A DNA stretch of 64,000 nucleotides, from contig NZ_PVMZ01000004.1 in assembly GCF_003001815.1 (NCBI RefSeq), positions 372,001 through 436,000 of the forward strand, written 5' to 3'. Below the pieces are notes generated by a model. That model was not told the origin of the DNA, ran no database searches, and worked only from the letters and a program-made list of their open reading frames with translations. The DNA is from Actinoplanes italicus (GTDB lineage: Bacteria; Actinomycetota; Actinomycetes; Mycobacteriales; Micromonosporaceae). A program made the translations under genes and the position numbers. Positions 16,091 through 26,927 of this stretch are shown here, one piece after another; position 1 is the first letter of the stretch, and each line of letters starts with the position of its first letter.

Positions 16091-16855
16091 ATGACGACCA
16101 CTCGACGTACATTCATCGCCGGTTCCGTCGCCGTCGCGGCCGGAGCCGGAATGCCGCCGAACAGGAAACCGACGATTGTTCTCGTGCACGGGGCCTTCGC
16201 GGACGCCTCCGGCTGGAACCAGGTCGCGGAACGACTGCTGCGCGACGGCTATCCGGTCATCGCACCGGCGAATCCGCTGCGCGGCGTGGCCGGCGACTCC
16301 GCCTATCTGGCAGCCGTGCTGTCCACCCTCGGCGGGCCGCTGGTGCTCGTGGCGCACTCCTACGGCGGCATCGTCGTCACCAACGCCGCCACCGGGAATC
16401 CGAACGTGAAGGCGCTGGTCTACGTGGCGGCGTTCGCCCCGGATCAGGGCGACACTCTCATCGGGCTGCAGACCCGGTTCCCCGGCAGCCGGCTCGACGA
16501 GGCGGCCCTCGACTTCCGCCCGTACGGCGAGGGATTCGTCGACGGATACATCAGGAAGGACGTGTTCCGGCCGGTGTTCGCCGGTGACCTGCCCGCGAGC
16601 ACCGCGTCGCTGATGTGGGCGGGTCAGCGTCCCGCCGACACCCGGACGCTGGGTGAGCCGTCCGGTGTCCCCGCGTGGCGCACGATCCCGTCGTGGTACC
16701 TCGCGGCCCGCGACGACCGGGTGCTGCCCGTCGCGGCGCAGCGGTTCATGGCGCAGCGGGCCGGGTCACGGCTGCGGGAGGTCGGCGCCTCGCACGTCGC
16801 CATGATCTCGCAACCCGCCGTGACCGCCGAGGTCGTCAAGCGCGCGGCCCGCTGA
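16091..16855 (+). CDS. Alpha/beta hydrolase with Tat-like export signal
   Basis: 254 residues. The N-terminus MTTTRRTFIAGSVAVAAGAG has a twin-arginine pattern and a hydrophobic stretch, so the protein is probably exported folded. The body repeats the fold of the hydrolase at 12055-12759: oxyanion loop TIVLVHGAFADASGW, nucleophile GHSYGG replaced by AHSYGGIVV, an aspartate in AARDDRVLP and histidine in GASHVAM. Catalytic residues look intact. It is followed five bases later by an MFS gene, so the two are probably co-transcribed. Confidence 0.8.
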   Translation: MTTTRRTFIAGSVAVAAGAGMPPNRKPTIVLVHGAFADASGWNQVAERLLRDGYPVIAPANPLRGVAGDSAYLAAVLSTLGGPLVLVAHSYGGIVVTNAATGNPNVKALVYVAAFAPDQGDTLIGLQTRFPGSRLDEAALDFRPYGEGFVDGYIRKDVFRPVFAGDLPASTASLMWAGQRPADTRTLGEPSGVPAWRTIPSWYLAARDDRVLPVAAQRFMAQRAGSRLREVGASHVAMISQPAVTAEVVKRAAR

Positions 16856-16860
16856 CCGGC

Positions 16861-18042
16861 ATGGGACAGCTCACCCGTGAGACACCCGCCGTCACCACGA
16901 CCACGCGCCGGCCGAGGGCAGCCCTGTTCGCCCTGGCGCTGGGCGCCTTCGCGATCGGCACCGGCGAGTTCGGCAGCAACGGCATCATCCAGCTGTACGC
17001 GTCCGACCTGGGCGTGTCCATTCCGGTCGCCACCCACGCGATCACCGCGTACGCCGTGGGGGTGATGATCGGATCGCCGGCGATCACCCTGCTCGCGGCG
17101 CGCGTGAACCGCCGTACCCTCCTGCTGGGTCTGATGATGTTGTTCCTGGCCGGCAACGCCCTGTCCGCGCTCGCGCCGGACATCGGCCTGCTGGTCGTCT
17201 TCCGGTTCGTCACCGGATGTGTGCAGGGCGCCTACTTCGGCGCCGGTGCGGCCGTGGCCGCGTACGTCTACGGTCCCGGCCGTGGCGGCAAGGCGTTCGC
17301 CACCGTGATGGGCGGCCTCACCGTCGCCACCATCGCGGGATCGCCGCTGGGCACTCTCGTCGGCCAGAACGCCGGGTGGCGGACCATGTACTGGGCCGTC
17401 GTGGTCATCGGCCTGCTCGCCGGCGCCGCACTGATCGCCTGGCTGCCCCGCACCGCGGATCTGCACGGCGGCTCGATCACCGGTGAGCTCAGCGGCCTGC
17501 GCAGCCTGGCCGTGTGGAAGATGGTGGCGGTCGCGGCGCTCGGCATCTCCAGCATCTTCGCCGTCTACACGTTCATCGGCCCGTTCGTCACCGACGCGGC
17601 CCGGCGTGACGCGGCGCTGGTTCCGGTCGCGCTCGCGGTCTTCGGCATCGGCATGGCCGTGGGCAACAGCCTCGGCGGCCGGGTCGCCGATCGGTCCGAA
17701 AGCAAGGGCCTGACCTGGGGTTACGGTGTGACCCTCGTCCTGCTCGTGCCGATCGGCCTGGCCGGGAGCGACCTGACGGTGCTGCTGCCGTGCCTGTTCG
17801 GGGTGGGCGCGGCGATGATGTTCGCCATCCCGACCATCCAGGTTCGACTGACCGCCCTCGCCCCGGACGCGCCGACCCTGATGGGCGCGCTCAACCTCGC
17901 CGCACTGAACCTGGCCAACTCGCTCGGCGCGGTCGGCGGCGCCGTCGCGCTCGACGCCGGCGGGGGAACGCTCTCCACCGTGTGGGCGGGGTTCGTGCTC
18001 ACCGGCGCCGGGCTGATCCTCTACCTGGTCCGCCGGGCGTGA
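16861..18042 (+). CDS. MFS efflux transporter (AraJ/YdhP-like)
   Basis: 393 residues with twelve predicted membrane helices. The N-terminal helix reads ALALGAFAIGTGEFGSNGII, resembling the drug:H+ antiporter group that includes AraJ and chloramphenicol-resistance pumps. ATG 16861 lies five bases after the hydrolase stop, so it is probably its operon partner. It most likely exports a small organic molecule; the specificity is unknown. The gene is convergent with the histidine kinase at 18054. Confidence 0.8.
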   Translation: MGQLTRETPAVTTTTRRPRAALFALALGAFAIGTGEFGSNGIIQLYASDLGVSIPVATHAITAYAVGVMIGSPAITLLAARVNRRTLLLGLMMLFLAGNALSALAPDIGLLVVFRFVTGCVQGAYFGAGAAVAAYVYGPGRGGKAFATVMGGLTVATIAGSPLGTLVGQNAGWRTMYWAVVVIGLLAGAALIAWLPRTADLHGGSITGELSGLRSLAVWKMVAVAALGISSIFAVYTFIGPFVTDAARRDAALVPVALAVFGIGMAVGNSLGGRVADRSESKGLTWGYGVTLVLLVPIGLAGSDLTVLLPCLFGVGAAMMFAIPTIQVRLTALAPDAPTLMGALNLAALNLANSLGAVGGAVALDAGGGTLSTVWAGFVLTGAGLILYLVRRA

Positions 18043-18053
18043 CCGGCGACGGT

Positions 18054-19742
18054 TCAGCAGTCCCCGCCGGACTGCTGGGGCAGGTACAGGTGGATCACCG
18101 TTCCGCCACCCCGCGCGTCGCCCAGGCCGATCGTGCCACCGTGCCGCTCGACGATGCGCAGGCACGTCGACAGGCCGATGCCGTGGCCCTTCATCGACTC
18201 CGGGTCGACCTGGGCGAACATGTCGAACACGCGGTCGCGGTGCTCCAGCGGTATGCCTAGCCCGTTGTCGGTGACCTGTACGGCCCAGCCGTCGGGCCCG
18301 GCCGTGCAGGTCACCGTCACCTCGGGCGCACGGTCGGGGTGACGGTACTTGATGGCGTTGTCGATGAGATTCTGCAGCAGCTGCCGGATCAGGATGGGAT
18401 CGCCGTGAACCTTCGGCAGCGTGCCGGTGGCTCCCACCGTCGCCCCGTACTCCTTGATCAAGGGGTGCAGGTCGGCTCGGACCTTCTCGACGACGTCGTC
18501 GAGGTCGACCTGCGTGGCCTGGCACGGGGAGTTGCCGACCCGCGCGTAGCCGAGGAGGGCCTTGACCAGCTCCTGCATCCGATCCAGGGCCCGCATCGCT
18601 CCGGTGAGCCACTTGGCGCCGCGCTCGTCCAGGCCCTCGCCGTAGAGGTGACCGAGCATCTCGAGGTAGCCGCTGGCGCTGGCCAGCGGGCGGACAAGGT
18701 CGTGACTGACTCCGGCGGCGAACCCCTCCAGCTCGTCGTTGGACCGTTCCAGTTCGCTGACCACGGCGCGCAGCTGGGACTCCTGTCCGGCGATCTCGGC
18801 GTGCGCCCTCTCGATCGTCCGCCGGTATTCGCGATCGCTGGAGACGTCGGTGAGAGCGACGACGGCGCCGATCGGGACGCCCTGGTCCATCACCATGCGG
18901 CGGGTGTGCGCGACGACGGTGAGGTGCTCGTCCGCGGCGGTACGCAGGATGTACTCGGTGTCGTCGACGCGGCCGCCGCGCAGGGCCTTGTTCAGCGGCA
19001 GGTCCTTTTCGGCCACCGGCGTCAGTTCGTTGGCGTCCAGCAGCGCGCAGCGGATGTCACCGCGTCCCGGCACGGCGGTCAGGTTCTCGTCGATGCCGGC
19101 CCAGTGTCGTGCCGTCCGGTTGAGGATGGTGAGCCGGCCGTCGGAGTCCGAGGCGGCGATGCCCACGTCGACGGCGTCCAGCAGGGTCTCGATGAACTTG
19201 TGATCGCGCTCGGCCGCGTGGGCCAGCTCGTCGCTGATGCGGCTCTGGCGGCGGCGTTCGAACAGGCCGACGACCACCTCGGCCAGGTCCTCCAGGCGCT
19301 GGACCTGTCGCCGGCTCAGCACCTTGGTGACGTTGTCGAAGACGCAGAGGGTGCCCAGCGCGTACCCGGACGGGCTGATCAGGGGGGCCGAGGCGTAGAA
19401 CCGCACGTTGGCGGTCCGCCCGTCCACCCACGGGTTGCCGGCGTAGCGGGAGTCCCGGCTGGCGTCGGGCAGGTTGATCAGCTTGCCGTTGCGGAAGGCG
19501 ATGTCGCACATCGACTCGGTCCGGGGCGAGTCAGCGCCCTCGAACCCGACCGTGGTGAGCTGGCACTGGCGATGCTCGTCGATCAGGTTGAGCGTGGCGG
19601 TGGGCACGTCGGCGATCGCCGCCGCGAGCCGGACCACCGCGTCGAGTTCGTGACCGGCCGGTGCGTCGAGCAGCCCATACTCGTGCAGGGCGGCGAGCCG
19701 CTCGAGTTCGGCGTCCGGACGCTCGAGAACTAAGGTCGACAC
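18054..19742 (-). CDS. Sensor histidine kinase (GAF-PAS-HisKA-HATPase), Tad operon end
   Basis: 562 residues from GTG 19742, behind GGAG. Domains in order: a GAF domain (about 10-165), a PAS domain (about 185-310), a HisKA dimerisation helix with phospho-acceptor histidine in GVSHDLVRPLAS, and an ATPase domain with NLIDNAIKY, DNGLGIP and GHGIGLST. No membrane segment is visible, so it is a cytoplasmic sensor. It follows tadC by only 31 bases on the same strand, while a receiver protein sits at the other end of the operon. The two may form a two-component pair controlling or read out by the pilus. Confidence 0.85.
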   Translation of the reverse strand: MSTLVLERPDAELERLAALHEYGLLDAPAGHELDAVVRLAAAIADVPTATLNLIDEHRQCQLTTVGFEGADSPRTESMCDIAFRNGKLINLPDASRDSRYAGNPWVDGRTANVRFYASAPLISPSGYALGTLCVFDNVTKVLSRRQVQRLEDLAEVVVGLFERRRQSRISDELAHAAERDHKFIETLLDAVDVGIAASDSDGRLTILNRTARHWAGIDENLTAVPGRGDIRCALLDANELTPVAEKDLPLNKALRGGRVDDTEYILRTAADEHLTVVAHTRRMVMDQGVPIGAVVALTDVSSDREYRRTIERAHAEIAGQESQLRAVVSELERSNDELEGFAAGVSHDLVRPLASASGYLEMLGHLYGEGLDERGAKWLTGAMRALDRMQELVKALLGYARVGNSPCQATQVDLDDVVEKVRADLHPLIKEYGATVGATGTLPKVHGDPILIRQLLQNLIDNAIKYRHPDRAPEVTVTCTAGPDGWAVQVTDNGLGIPLEHRDRVFDMFAQVDPESMKGHGIGLSTCLRIVERHGGTIGLGDARGGGTVIHLYLPQQSGGDC

Positions 19743-19773
19743 TGAACTCCGTTCGGCAGTCTCGGCGCGGCTC

Positions 19774-20688
19774 TTAGCCTCCAGCGAAGGATCTGACCAG
19801 CTGGATCACGGCCGGGCCGATGATCACCACGAAGATGGCCGGGAACATGAACAGCAGGATCGGGAAGAGCATCTTGACCGGCACCTTCTGAGCGGCCTCC
19901 TCGGCCCGCTGACGGCGCCGGATCCGCTGGTCCTGTGCGTGCTCGCGCAGGATGGGCGCCACCGAGATCCCCAGGTCACCGGCCTGGATGAGAGCGGTCA
20001 CCAGGCGTTTGAGGTCGCGGACCGTGGTGCGCTGCGTCAGCGATCGCAGCGCGTCGGCCCGGGCCACCCCGAGTCGCATCTCCTGCAGGACGCGGTGCAG
20101 TTCGTCGGCCATCGGGCCGCGGGTGCTGCGTGCCACCTGGTCCATCGCGGCGTCCAGGCCGAGTCCCGCCTCGACGCCGATGACCATGATGTCCATGACG
20201 TCCGGCAGTGACCGCTGAATGGCCTCCTGCCGTTTGATCGAGGCGTTGTAGATGAGGATCAGCGGCAGGAAGGCCCCGAACAGGCAGCCGGCGAAGCCCC
20301 CGGTGAGCGCCCCGGCGCGGCCGTTGAGTCCATTGCCGAGCCACGCCAGCAGCAGGCCGGTCACGAGCATCGCCGGTGGGCGGGCCCGCAGCACCCGCTG
20401 GATCGGCCAGTCCGGTGGATTGCCGGCCAGTCCGAGAAGCCGGTTGAGGCGTTCCCGGTCGCCGGGTGGGCTCAGCACGGCGCCGAGCCGGTCCGCGGCC
20501 CGCTGGAGAAGGCTCTCCCTCGTGTCCTGGTGGCGGCTCTGCTCGGCGTCCGGGTGGCCGGTGAAGACCGCGAGCGTGCGCCGGACCCGGTCCCGGCGGA
20601 TCTCGGGGAGGGTGAAGGCGAACCCCGCCAGCACGATCGCGGCGGCCGCGGCGGCCACCGCGAGGATCAGCACGAGGCCGGCGCCCAC
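19774..20688 (-). CDS. tadC: Tad pilus inner-membrane platform protein TadC
   Basis: 304 residues from GTG 20688. The type II secretion F fold is visible: an N-terminal membrane helix, a middle pair of helices, the cytoplasmic helical domain ([20 protein letters not shown]) and a C-terminal membrane pair ([19 protein letters not shown]). With TadB it forms the membrane platform on which the CpaF ATPase extrudes Flp pilin. The start lies one base after the tadB stop. Confidence 0.88.
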   Translation of the reverse strand: MGAGLVLILAVAAAAAAIVLAGFAFTLPEIRRDRVRRTLAVFTGHPDAEQSRHQDTRESLLQRAADRLGAVLSPPGDRERLNRLLGLAGNPPDWPIQRVLRARPPAMLVTGLLLAWLGNGLNGRAGALTGGFAGCLFGAFLPLILIYNASIKRQEAIQRSLPDVMDIMVIGVEAGLGLDAAMDQVARSTRGPMADELHRVLQEMRLGVARADALRSLTQRTTVRDLKRLVTALIQAGDLGISVAPILREHAQDQRIRRRQRAEEAAQKVPVKMLFPILLFMFPAIFVVIIGPAVIQLVRSFAGG

Positions 20689-20689
20689 C

Positions 20690-21645
20690 TCAGACCTCCA
20701 CCCGGACCACGGCCCGCAGCCAGAACGCGCCGATCGCCATACCGATCACGGCGACGCCGAGCATCAGCAGGCCCAGCGGTTCGGTGAACAGCGGCCGCAG
20801 GTAGTCGGGCTGCATCAGGTGGATCACCAGTGCGGTGAGCGGCGGCATGCAGCCGAGCACCCACGCCGAGATGCGGCCCTCGCCGGACAGCGCCCGGACA
20901 TGGCGTTTGATGTAGGCGCGCTCGCGCATGGTGTCGGCGGTGGTCTGCATGACCTCGACAAGGCTGCCGCCCACCTCCCGCTGCAGTCGCAGGGCCATCA
21001 CCAGCCAGACCATCTCCGGGCTGTGCATCCGTTCGCCGACCCGCTCCAGGGCGTCCTCGAAACTGCCGCCGATCCGGGTCTCGGCCAGCGCCCGGCGCAG
21101 TTCGGACGCGACCGGGCCGGCGTCGTCACGGACGGCCGCCTCCACCGACTGGTGCAGGGTGAATCCCGCCCGCAGCGAGCTGGTCATCAGGTTGAGCGCT
21201 CCCGGCAGTTCGTCCCCGAACTGCCGTTCCCGCCGCTGGATCAGCGTCCGCAGCACCGCACCGGCCACGAGATGACCGGCCAGGGCGCCGGCCGGCAGAC
21301 CGACCGGCCAGAACACCAGGAACGCGCCCGCCGCCGCCGCGGCGGCGGTGACGGCCAGGCGGACGACCAGCCACTCCGCCGGGCGCAGCGGGCCGCCGAC
21401 CCGGTCCAGCAGCGGCTCGTCGCGGGCCGCGAGCCGGGCCAGCGGCGCGATCGCCTCGACGTGGCGGCCGGCGGGCCCGAGCAGCCGGCGGACGAGGTGT
21501 TCCGGCTCGTCCGCGGTACGCACCGAGAACAGGCGCAGGACCGCGAGCCGCCGCTGCATTGGGGTACGCCCGAAGATCGCGTCCAGGGCCGCGTATCCGG
21601 CGAGGAAGACGGCCGCGCCGCTCAGCAGCGCGACCGCCACCAGGA

Positions 21646-21652
<7 letters not shown>
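20690..21652 (-). CDS. tadB: Tad pilus inner-membrane platform protein TadB
   Basis: 320 residues from ATG 21652, overlapping the cpaF end by seven bases. Type II secretion F domain with cytoplasmic helices ([20 protein letters not shown], then [19 protein letters not shown]) and flanking membrane helices. It partners TadC in the pilus platform. The first ~120 residues add two membrane helices and a linker, as in other actinobacterial TadB proteins. Confidence 0.88.
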
Positions 21653-23027
<1,375 letters not shown>

Positions 23028-23031
<4 letters not shown>

Positions 23032-24206
23032 CGCCGGCTCCTCCTGATCCCGAGGAACCTGCGGTGCCGGGTCGGCTGGGTCTCCACCCCGGCGCACCGG
23101 TCGGCGAGTTGCCGGATCGCCCGGCTGACCGGGTGCATCGGGTCGGTCATGGCCAGCGGCTCGCCCTGGTTGACCGAGACCGGCACGTCACGGCTCGACG
23201 GCACCTGCACCGCGAACGGCATGCCGACCGCCTCCTCGACGTCGGCGGTGCTCAGCCCGACCTCGGTGTTGGCCCGGTTGAAGACCAGCAGGCGGTGATC
23301 CTTCGGGTAGTCGAGCAGGTCGAACATCTCCGAGGTGAGCCGGACCGATTTGAGGGCCGGCAGGTCGGGTGTGACGATCGGGATGAACCAGTCGGACATG
23401 TCGAGCGCGGCGAGGACCTGGTCGGTGACCACGGCCGGGGTGTCCACCACGATGAAGTCGTAGACCGGCCGGGCCACGTCCAGCAGTTCCACCACGAACT
23501 CGCGGGGCACCCGTTCGCCCTCGGCCGGGCTCGGCGGCGCCAGCAACGCGTCCAGGCCGGTGCGATGGCTGGAGACGATCGAGCGCAGGCCCGGCTCGTC
23601 CAGGCGGCCGCTCATCGGCAGCCCGCCGGTGATGTTGCGCTGCGGGGACAGTCCCAGCATGATCGCCACGTCGCCGAACTGGAGGTCGAGGTCGAGCAGC
23701 AGGACCCGGCGGCCGCCTCCGGCGAGCGCCACGGCGAGGTTGGCGGCGACCATGCTGCGTCCGCAACCACCCTTACCAGCAAAGACGGTGATCACCCGGG
23801 CGTACGGGGCGGCCTGCTCGGTCGTTCCCCGCAGCGTGCTGCTCAGCGCCTTGGAGAGGTCGATCGACCGGATCGTGGCGGCCTTCAGCCCGTCGTGGTC
23901 CGCCTCGGCGACGATCTCTCGGATGCCGGAACGCAGGCACTCCAGCACCACGTCGGGTTCCACCGACCTGCGGATGAGCACGACCCCGATCAGGGGCCGC
24001 TGCAGACGCTGGTAGGCGGTGAACATCAGCGCCTCGCCGAGGTCGACCGTGGCGCCGATGATGACGAGGATCGTCTCCGGGTAACGCGGCAGGTGCTTCT
24101 CGAGGTCGGTCATGCTGGTCAGCAGCGTGCAGCCGGCCTCACGGAACGACGGTCCGACCTCGGTGCGGCGGGCTTCGTCGGGTTCGACGTACACGTAGAG
24201 AGTCAT
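23028..24206 (-). CDS. cpaE: CpaE/TadZ-like P-loop ATPase of the Tad pilus
   Basis: 392 residues. An N-terminal receiver-like domain is followed by a MinD/ParA ATPase with a deviant Walker A (VFAGKGGCGRSMVAANLA), DLDLQFGD and VDTPAVVTD. The usual KGGxGKS lysine at the P-loop end is Arg here, while the signature lysine GKGG is kept. CpaE/TadZ proteins place the pilus at the right site in the cell. The start ATG 24206 overlaps the cpaB stop by four bases. Confidence 0.85.
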
Positions 24207-24979
24207 CGGTACAACCCGTCGGTGTCGACTCCGCCGCCCGGTGTCACCTGTACCGAGGTGCCGGGCATGGCCAGGTAGAGCGCGCAGTAGCGGGAGGCGT
24301 GCACCAGCCGCTGGGCGTCGGTCGGGCCGACCGCGAGCGTCACCACGTACCGTTCGGTGTCCGGTCGCGTGGTGGGTGTCGGCTCGGGCAGGACCTCCGC
24401 GGCGGCGCCCGCCGACGGCGACGGCGTGCCGGGTTCGGGGGCCTCCCCGATGGCGAGGACGCGGGTCCGCGGCACCAGCGCGCGGGTGCGCGGCGGCGGA
24501 TCCCCGGCCGCCGGCTCCAGGGGGCAGCTGCTGTACACCGTCACCTGGTCGCCGGTGCTCACATCGCCGGCCACCTGCGGCGCGATGCTCAGGGCGACGG
24601 TCACGGCCAGCTTGTCGCGGGGCACGGCGAGCCGGCGGCTGGGCGCGGCCGATGGGGCAGCGGTCCGGAACAGTGGTCGCATGAGCAGCTGGCTGGGCTC
24701 CAGGACGGCGGCCAGGCGCAGGTCGTCGAGGACCGGGTCCCAGCTGGTCAGCGTGCCGGCCGGTACGGTCTCCGCCGGGACCAGGATCCGCTCGGTGAGC
24801 TTCCTGACCTCGGCGCCGACGGTTTCGGCCGGGATGCGTTCCCTGGCCACCAGCACCCACACGCCCTGCTTGCCCTCCAGCGCCCGGCGGTCGGCGCCCC
24901 GGACGTACGACACGATCGCCGTCGCGCTGATTCCGGCCAGCAGGAGCGCGGCGAGCAGGATCAGCACACGCCGTCGCAT
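24203..24979 (-). CDS. cpaB: CpaB/RcpC-like pilus assembly protein
   Basis: 258 residues from ATG 24979, behind GGTGGAG. An N-terminal membrane helix (VLILLAALLLAGISATAIVS) is followed by an SAF-like domain (VLVARERIPAETVGAEV, then DLRLAAVLEPSQLLMRPLF) and a proline-rich tail. In Gram-negatives CpaB/RcpC works near the secretin; in actinobacteria, with no outer-membrane secretin, it probably scaffolds the pilus outside the membrane. It sits in the normal Tad order. Confidence 0.8.
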   Translation of the reverse strand: MRRRVLILLAALLLAGISATAIVSYVRGADRRALEGKQGVWVLVARERIPAETVGAEVRKLTERILVPAETVPAGTLTSWDPVLDDLRLAAVLEPSQLLMRPLFRTAAPSAAPSRRLAVPRDKLAVTVALSIAPQVAGDVSTGDQVTVYSSCPLEPAAGDPPPRTRALVPRTRVLAIGEAPEPGTPSPSAGAAAEVLPEPTPTTRPDTERYVVTLAVGPTDAQRLVHASRYCALYLAMPGTSVQVTPGGGVDTDGLYR

Positions 24980-25002
24980 GACTCCACCATCTCAGTTCAA
25001 GG

Positions 25003-26229
25003 TCATCCGGTACGGCCGATCACGGTGACTCCGAAATTCCGGCCGCTGCCGAAGGCCTTCGGCAGGTGCTCCGGCACGACGGACTTGGTGAAGTAGCCGT
25101 AGATGCACAGCTGGAGACCGCACAGCAGCTTGGCGATGCCCGGAACGAGGCCGGTCAGCGACGACGCGGAACCCACCAGCCCGCCGAGACCGCCGAGCAG
25201 GCCGGTGTACCCGGTCACGACGAACGAGGCGAAGCCGATGACGCGGTACCTGGCCGGAAACAGGTTGGTCAGGAAGCTCTGCACCTTGTCGTAGATGGGC
25301 ACCAGCACGGGTGTGCCCTTGGCCCGGGCCGACGCCAGCGCGTTCGTGCAGTTCACCGCCGTGCTCAGGGTGGTCAGCGTGAGGGTGAGCGAGTCGATCC
25401 AGTACTCGGGGGTGATCGTCGGCGCGATGGTGAGCTGGCAGGCCGCGTTGGGTGTGCCGAGCCAGGCGTACCCGCCCGGGGAGATCTGATCCCAGGAGTT
25501 GTTGCAGGGCGACAGCGGCGGATTGCTGATCGTGATCGCGTTGTCCAGCGGCGGTTGCAGGCCCAGCAAGGAGTACACGCCGGTTTGCTGCAGCAGCGGG
25601 TCCAGCAGCGGCAGGCCGCGGAAGACGCTGTTGCGGCCGGTGATGCGTTCCCAGTCGCACAGCGAGACACCGAGAGCCAGGACCGTGGCGCTGGCCGGGG
25701 TGCCCCAGGCGACCCGTGCGCAGGCGCCGACCTTCTTACCCTGATAGGCGGGGCCCAGCAGCGGTTTGGCGAACACCGGCGGCACCAGCGTGCCACCGGT
25801 CGTGGTCCGGGTGCTGGTGCGTACCTCGACCGAGTCGTAGGTGCCGGTGATGGCCGGCGGCGCCGGGCAGGTGACGGTGGTGTTCCAGGTGCCGCAGTTC
25901 TGGTTGTTGAGGCACGCCCGCGCGTCCGCGTGGTCGTCCTTCGCGTTCTTGACCGCATAGGCCCGCGCGTTGTCCGACTGGGTGGCGTTGTTGCAGTTCG
26001 CCGTCGACGGATCGAAGACGCAGGACTGGGCCGCCTTCCAGGAGGCGAAGTCGGCGCCGCTCTGCAACTGCTCCCGCTCGGAGTAGAGGAGGCCGACGTC
26101 GATCACCACGGCACCCATGCCGAACAGCACGGCGGTGCTGAGAAAGAGTGCCACCAGGGCGCCGACGCCACCGTGCTCCCCACGGGGTGGCAGGACAGCC
26201 CGGCGCACCCGGCGGATCAGCCGACGCAC
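25003..26229 (-). CDS. TadG-like exported pilus-associated protein
   Basis: 408 residues from GTG 26229, overlapping the tadE end by 13 bases. A basic N-terminus is followed by one membrane helix (GALVALFLSTAVLFGMGAVV) and the LLYSEREQLQSGADFASWKAA motif of TadE/TadG proteins. A long external domain carries many cysteines (about ten). No von Willebrand A motif is evident, so it is not a full-length classical TadG. It is probably a minor pilin or pilus-anchoring component. Confidence 0.75.
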   Translation of the reverse strand: MRRLIRRVRRAVLPPRGEHGGVGALVALFLSTAVLFGMGAVVIDVGLLYSEREQLQSGADFASWKAAQSCVFDPSTANCNNATQSDNARAYAVKNAKDDHADARACLNNQNCGTWNTTVTCPAPPAITGTYDSVEVRTSTRTTTGGTLVPPVFAKPLLGPAYQGKKVGACARVAWGTPASATVLALGVSLCDWERITGRNSVFRGLPLLDPLLQQTGVYSLLGLQPPLDNAITISNPPLSPCNNSWDQISPGGYAWLGTPNAACQLTIAPTITPEYWIDSLTLTLTTLSTAVNCTNALASARAKGTPVLVPIYDKVQSFLTNLFPARYRVIGFASFVVTGYTGLLGGLGGLVGSASSLTGLVPGIAKLLCGLQLCIYGYFTKSVVPEHLPKAFGSGRNFGVTVIGRTG

Positions 26230-26696
26230 GACATCACGCCCTTGGCGCTGACGGTGATCGGCGACGACCGGGATATCCAGGCCAGCAGCGGTGTGGCGGG
26301 CTGGAAGGTGTGCTGGACCCGCACCGTCGAGTCGTTGCCGAGCTGGGACGCCGCCGCGCACACGGCCACCCCGCCGGTCGGGTAGGTGAGTGTGACACGG
26401 GCTCCGGCCACGGCGGTGACCTTGGCTCTGACCTGGTCGGCGGTGCCGTTCAGGGCTCCGAGCCGGGCGCCCTCGCGGGCGGCCTGGGTCAGCTGGATCT
26501 GCTGGTGCAGCAGCCGCCCCATGTCGACGATCCCGGTGAGGATCAGCAGCAGAAGCGGCAGGACGAGTGCCATCTCGATGATGGCGGCGCCGGTGTCGTC
26601 CCGGGCCGGCCGCCCTGAAGCGGGCGGCCGGGACGATGACCGGACACGATCAGAGCGCGGTGATGATCGACTGGAAGAGGGTGCTGATCTCTCCAC
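26217..26696 (-). CDS. tadE: TadE-like pseudopilin, start uncertain
   Basis: The family core is clear: DDTGAAIIEMALVLPLLLLI, then IVDMGRLLHQQIQLTQAAREGARLGA and a short external domain of ~80 residues. TadE proteins are minor pilins processed by the prepilin peptidase. No ATG, GTG or TTG lies in frame between the flp stop (26650) and this core. The nearest upstream in-frame start is GTG 26696, inside flp, which I used. An unusual start codon or translational coupling through the hairpin is possible. Confidence 0.65.
   Translation of the reverse strand: MERSAPSSSRSSPRSDRVRSSSRPPASGRPARDDTGAAIIEMALVLPLLLLILTGIVDMGRLLHQQIQLTQAAREGARLGALNGTADQVRAKVTAVAGARVTLTYPTGGVAVCAAASQLGNDSTVRVQHTFQPATPLLAWISRSSPITVSAKGVMSCVG
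26606..26631 (-). terminator. Perfect 10-bp hairpin directly after flp (attenuator candidate)
   Basis: CCGGCCGCCC (26606-26615) and GGGCGGCCGG (26622-26631) pair without mismatch around a 6-base loop. The hairpin begins 18 bases after the flp stop and lies at the beginning of tadE. No U-run follows, so it is more likely an attenuator or a 3' stabiliser giving excess pilin message over the assembly genes. Confidence 0.6.
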
Positions 26697-26829
26697 GCAA
26701 CGCGATGAGCCCACCGATGAGGGCGACCGCGATGAGCGCCACCAGCAGCGAGTACTCGACGATCGTCGCACCCTCGTCGGAGCGGTGCTGGGCGCGCAGG
26801 TACTCGACGAGAAGCTTGAACTGGTCCAC
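26650..26829 (-). CDS. flp: Flp major pilin (59 aa)
   Basis: Starts at GTG 26829, behind GGAGGTGAGG. The Flp signature is clear: a short basic leader ending SDEG, then ATIVEYSLLVALIAVALIGG, with the glutamate-tyrosine pair after the cleavage glycine (near residue 20). The mature pilin would be about 39 residues, one hydrophobic assembly helix plus a short tail. It is polymerised outside the membrane by the downstream tad genes. It is easily missed because it is short and lies in another frame from the longer minus-strand ORF that covers it. Confidence 0.9.
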   Translation of the reverse strand: MDQFKLLVEYLRAQHRSDEGATIVEYSLLVALIAVALIGGLIALRGEISTLFQSIITAL

Positions 26830-26927
26830 GGGTCTTCCTCACCTCCGGTGGCCACCTCCCCAGTGGCCTGTGCCCTCTGGATCGGATGCGCGACGTGGGG
26901 CATGAGAAAGCCTCGGTTGCTGATCGA

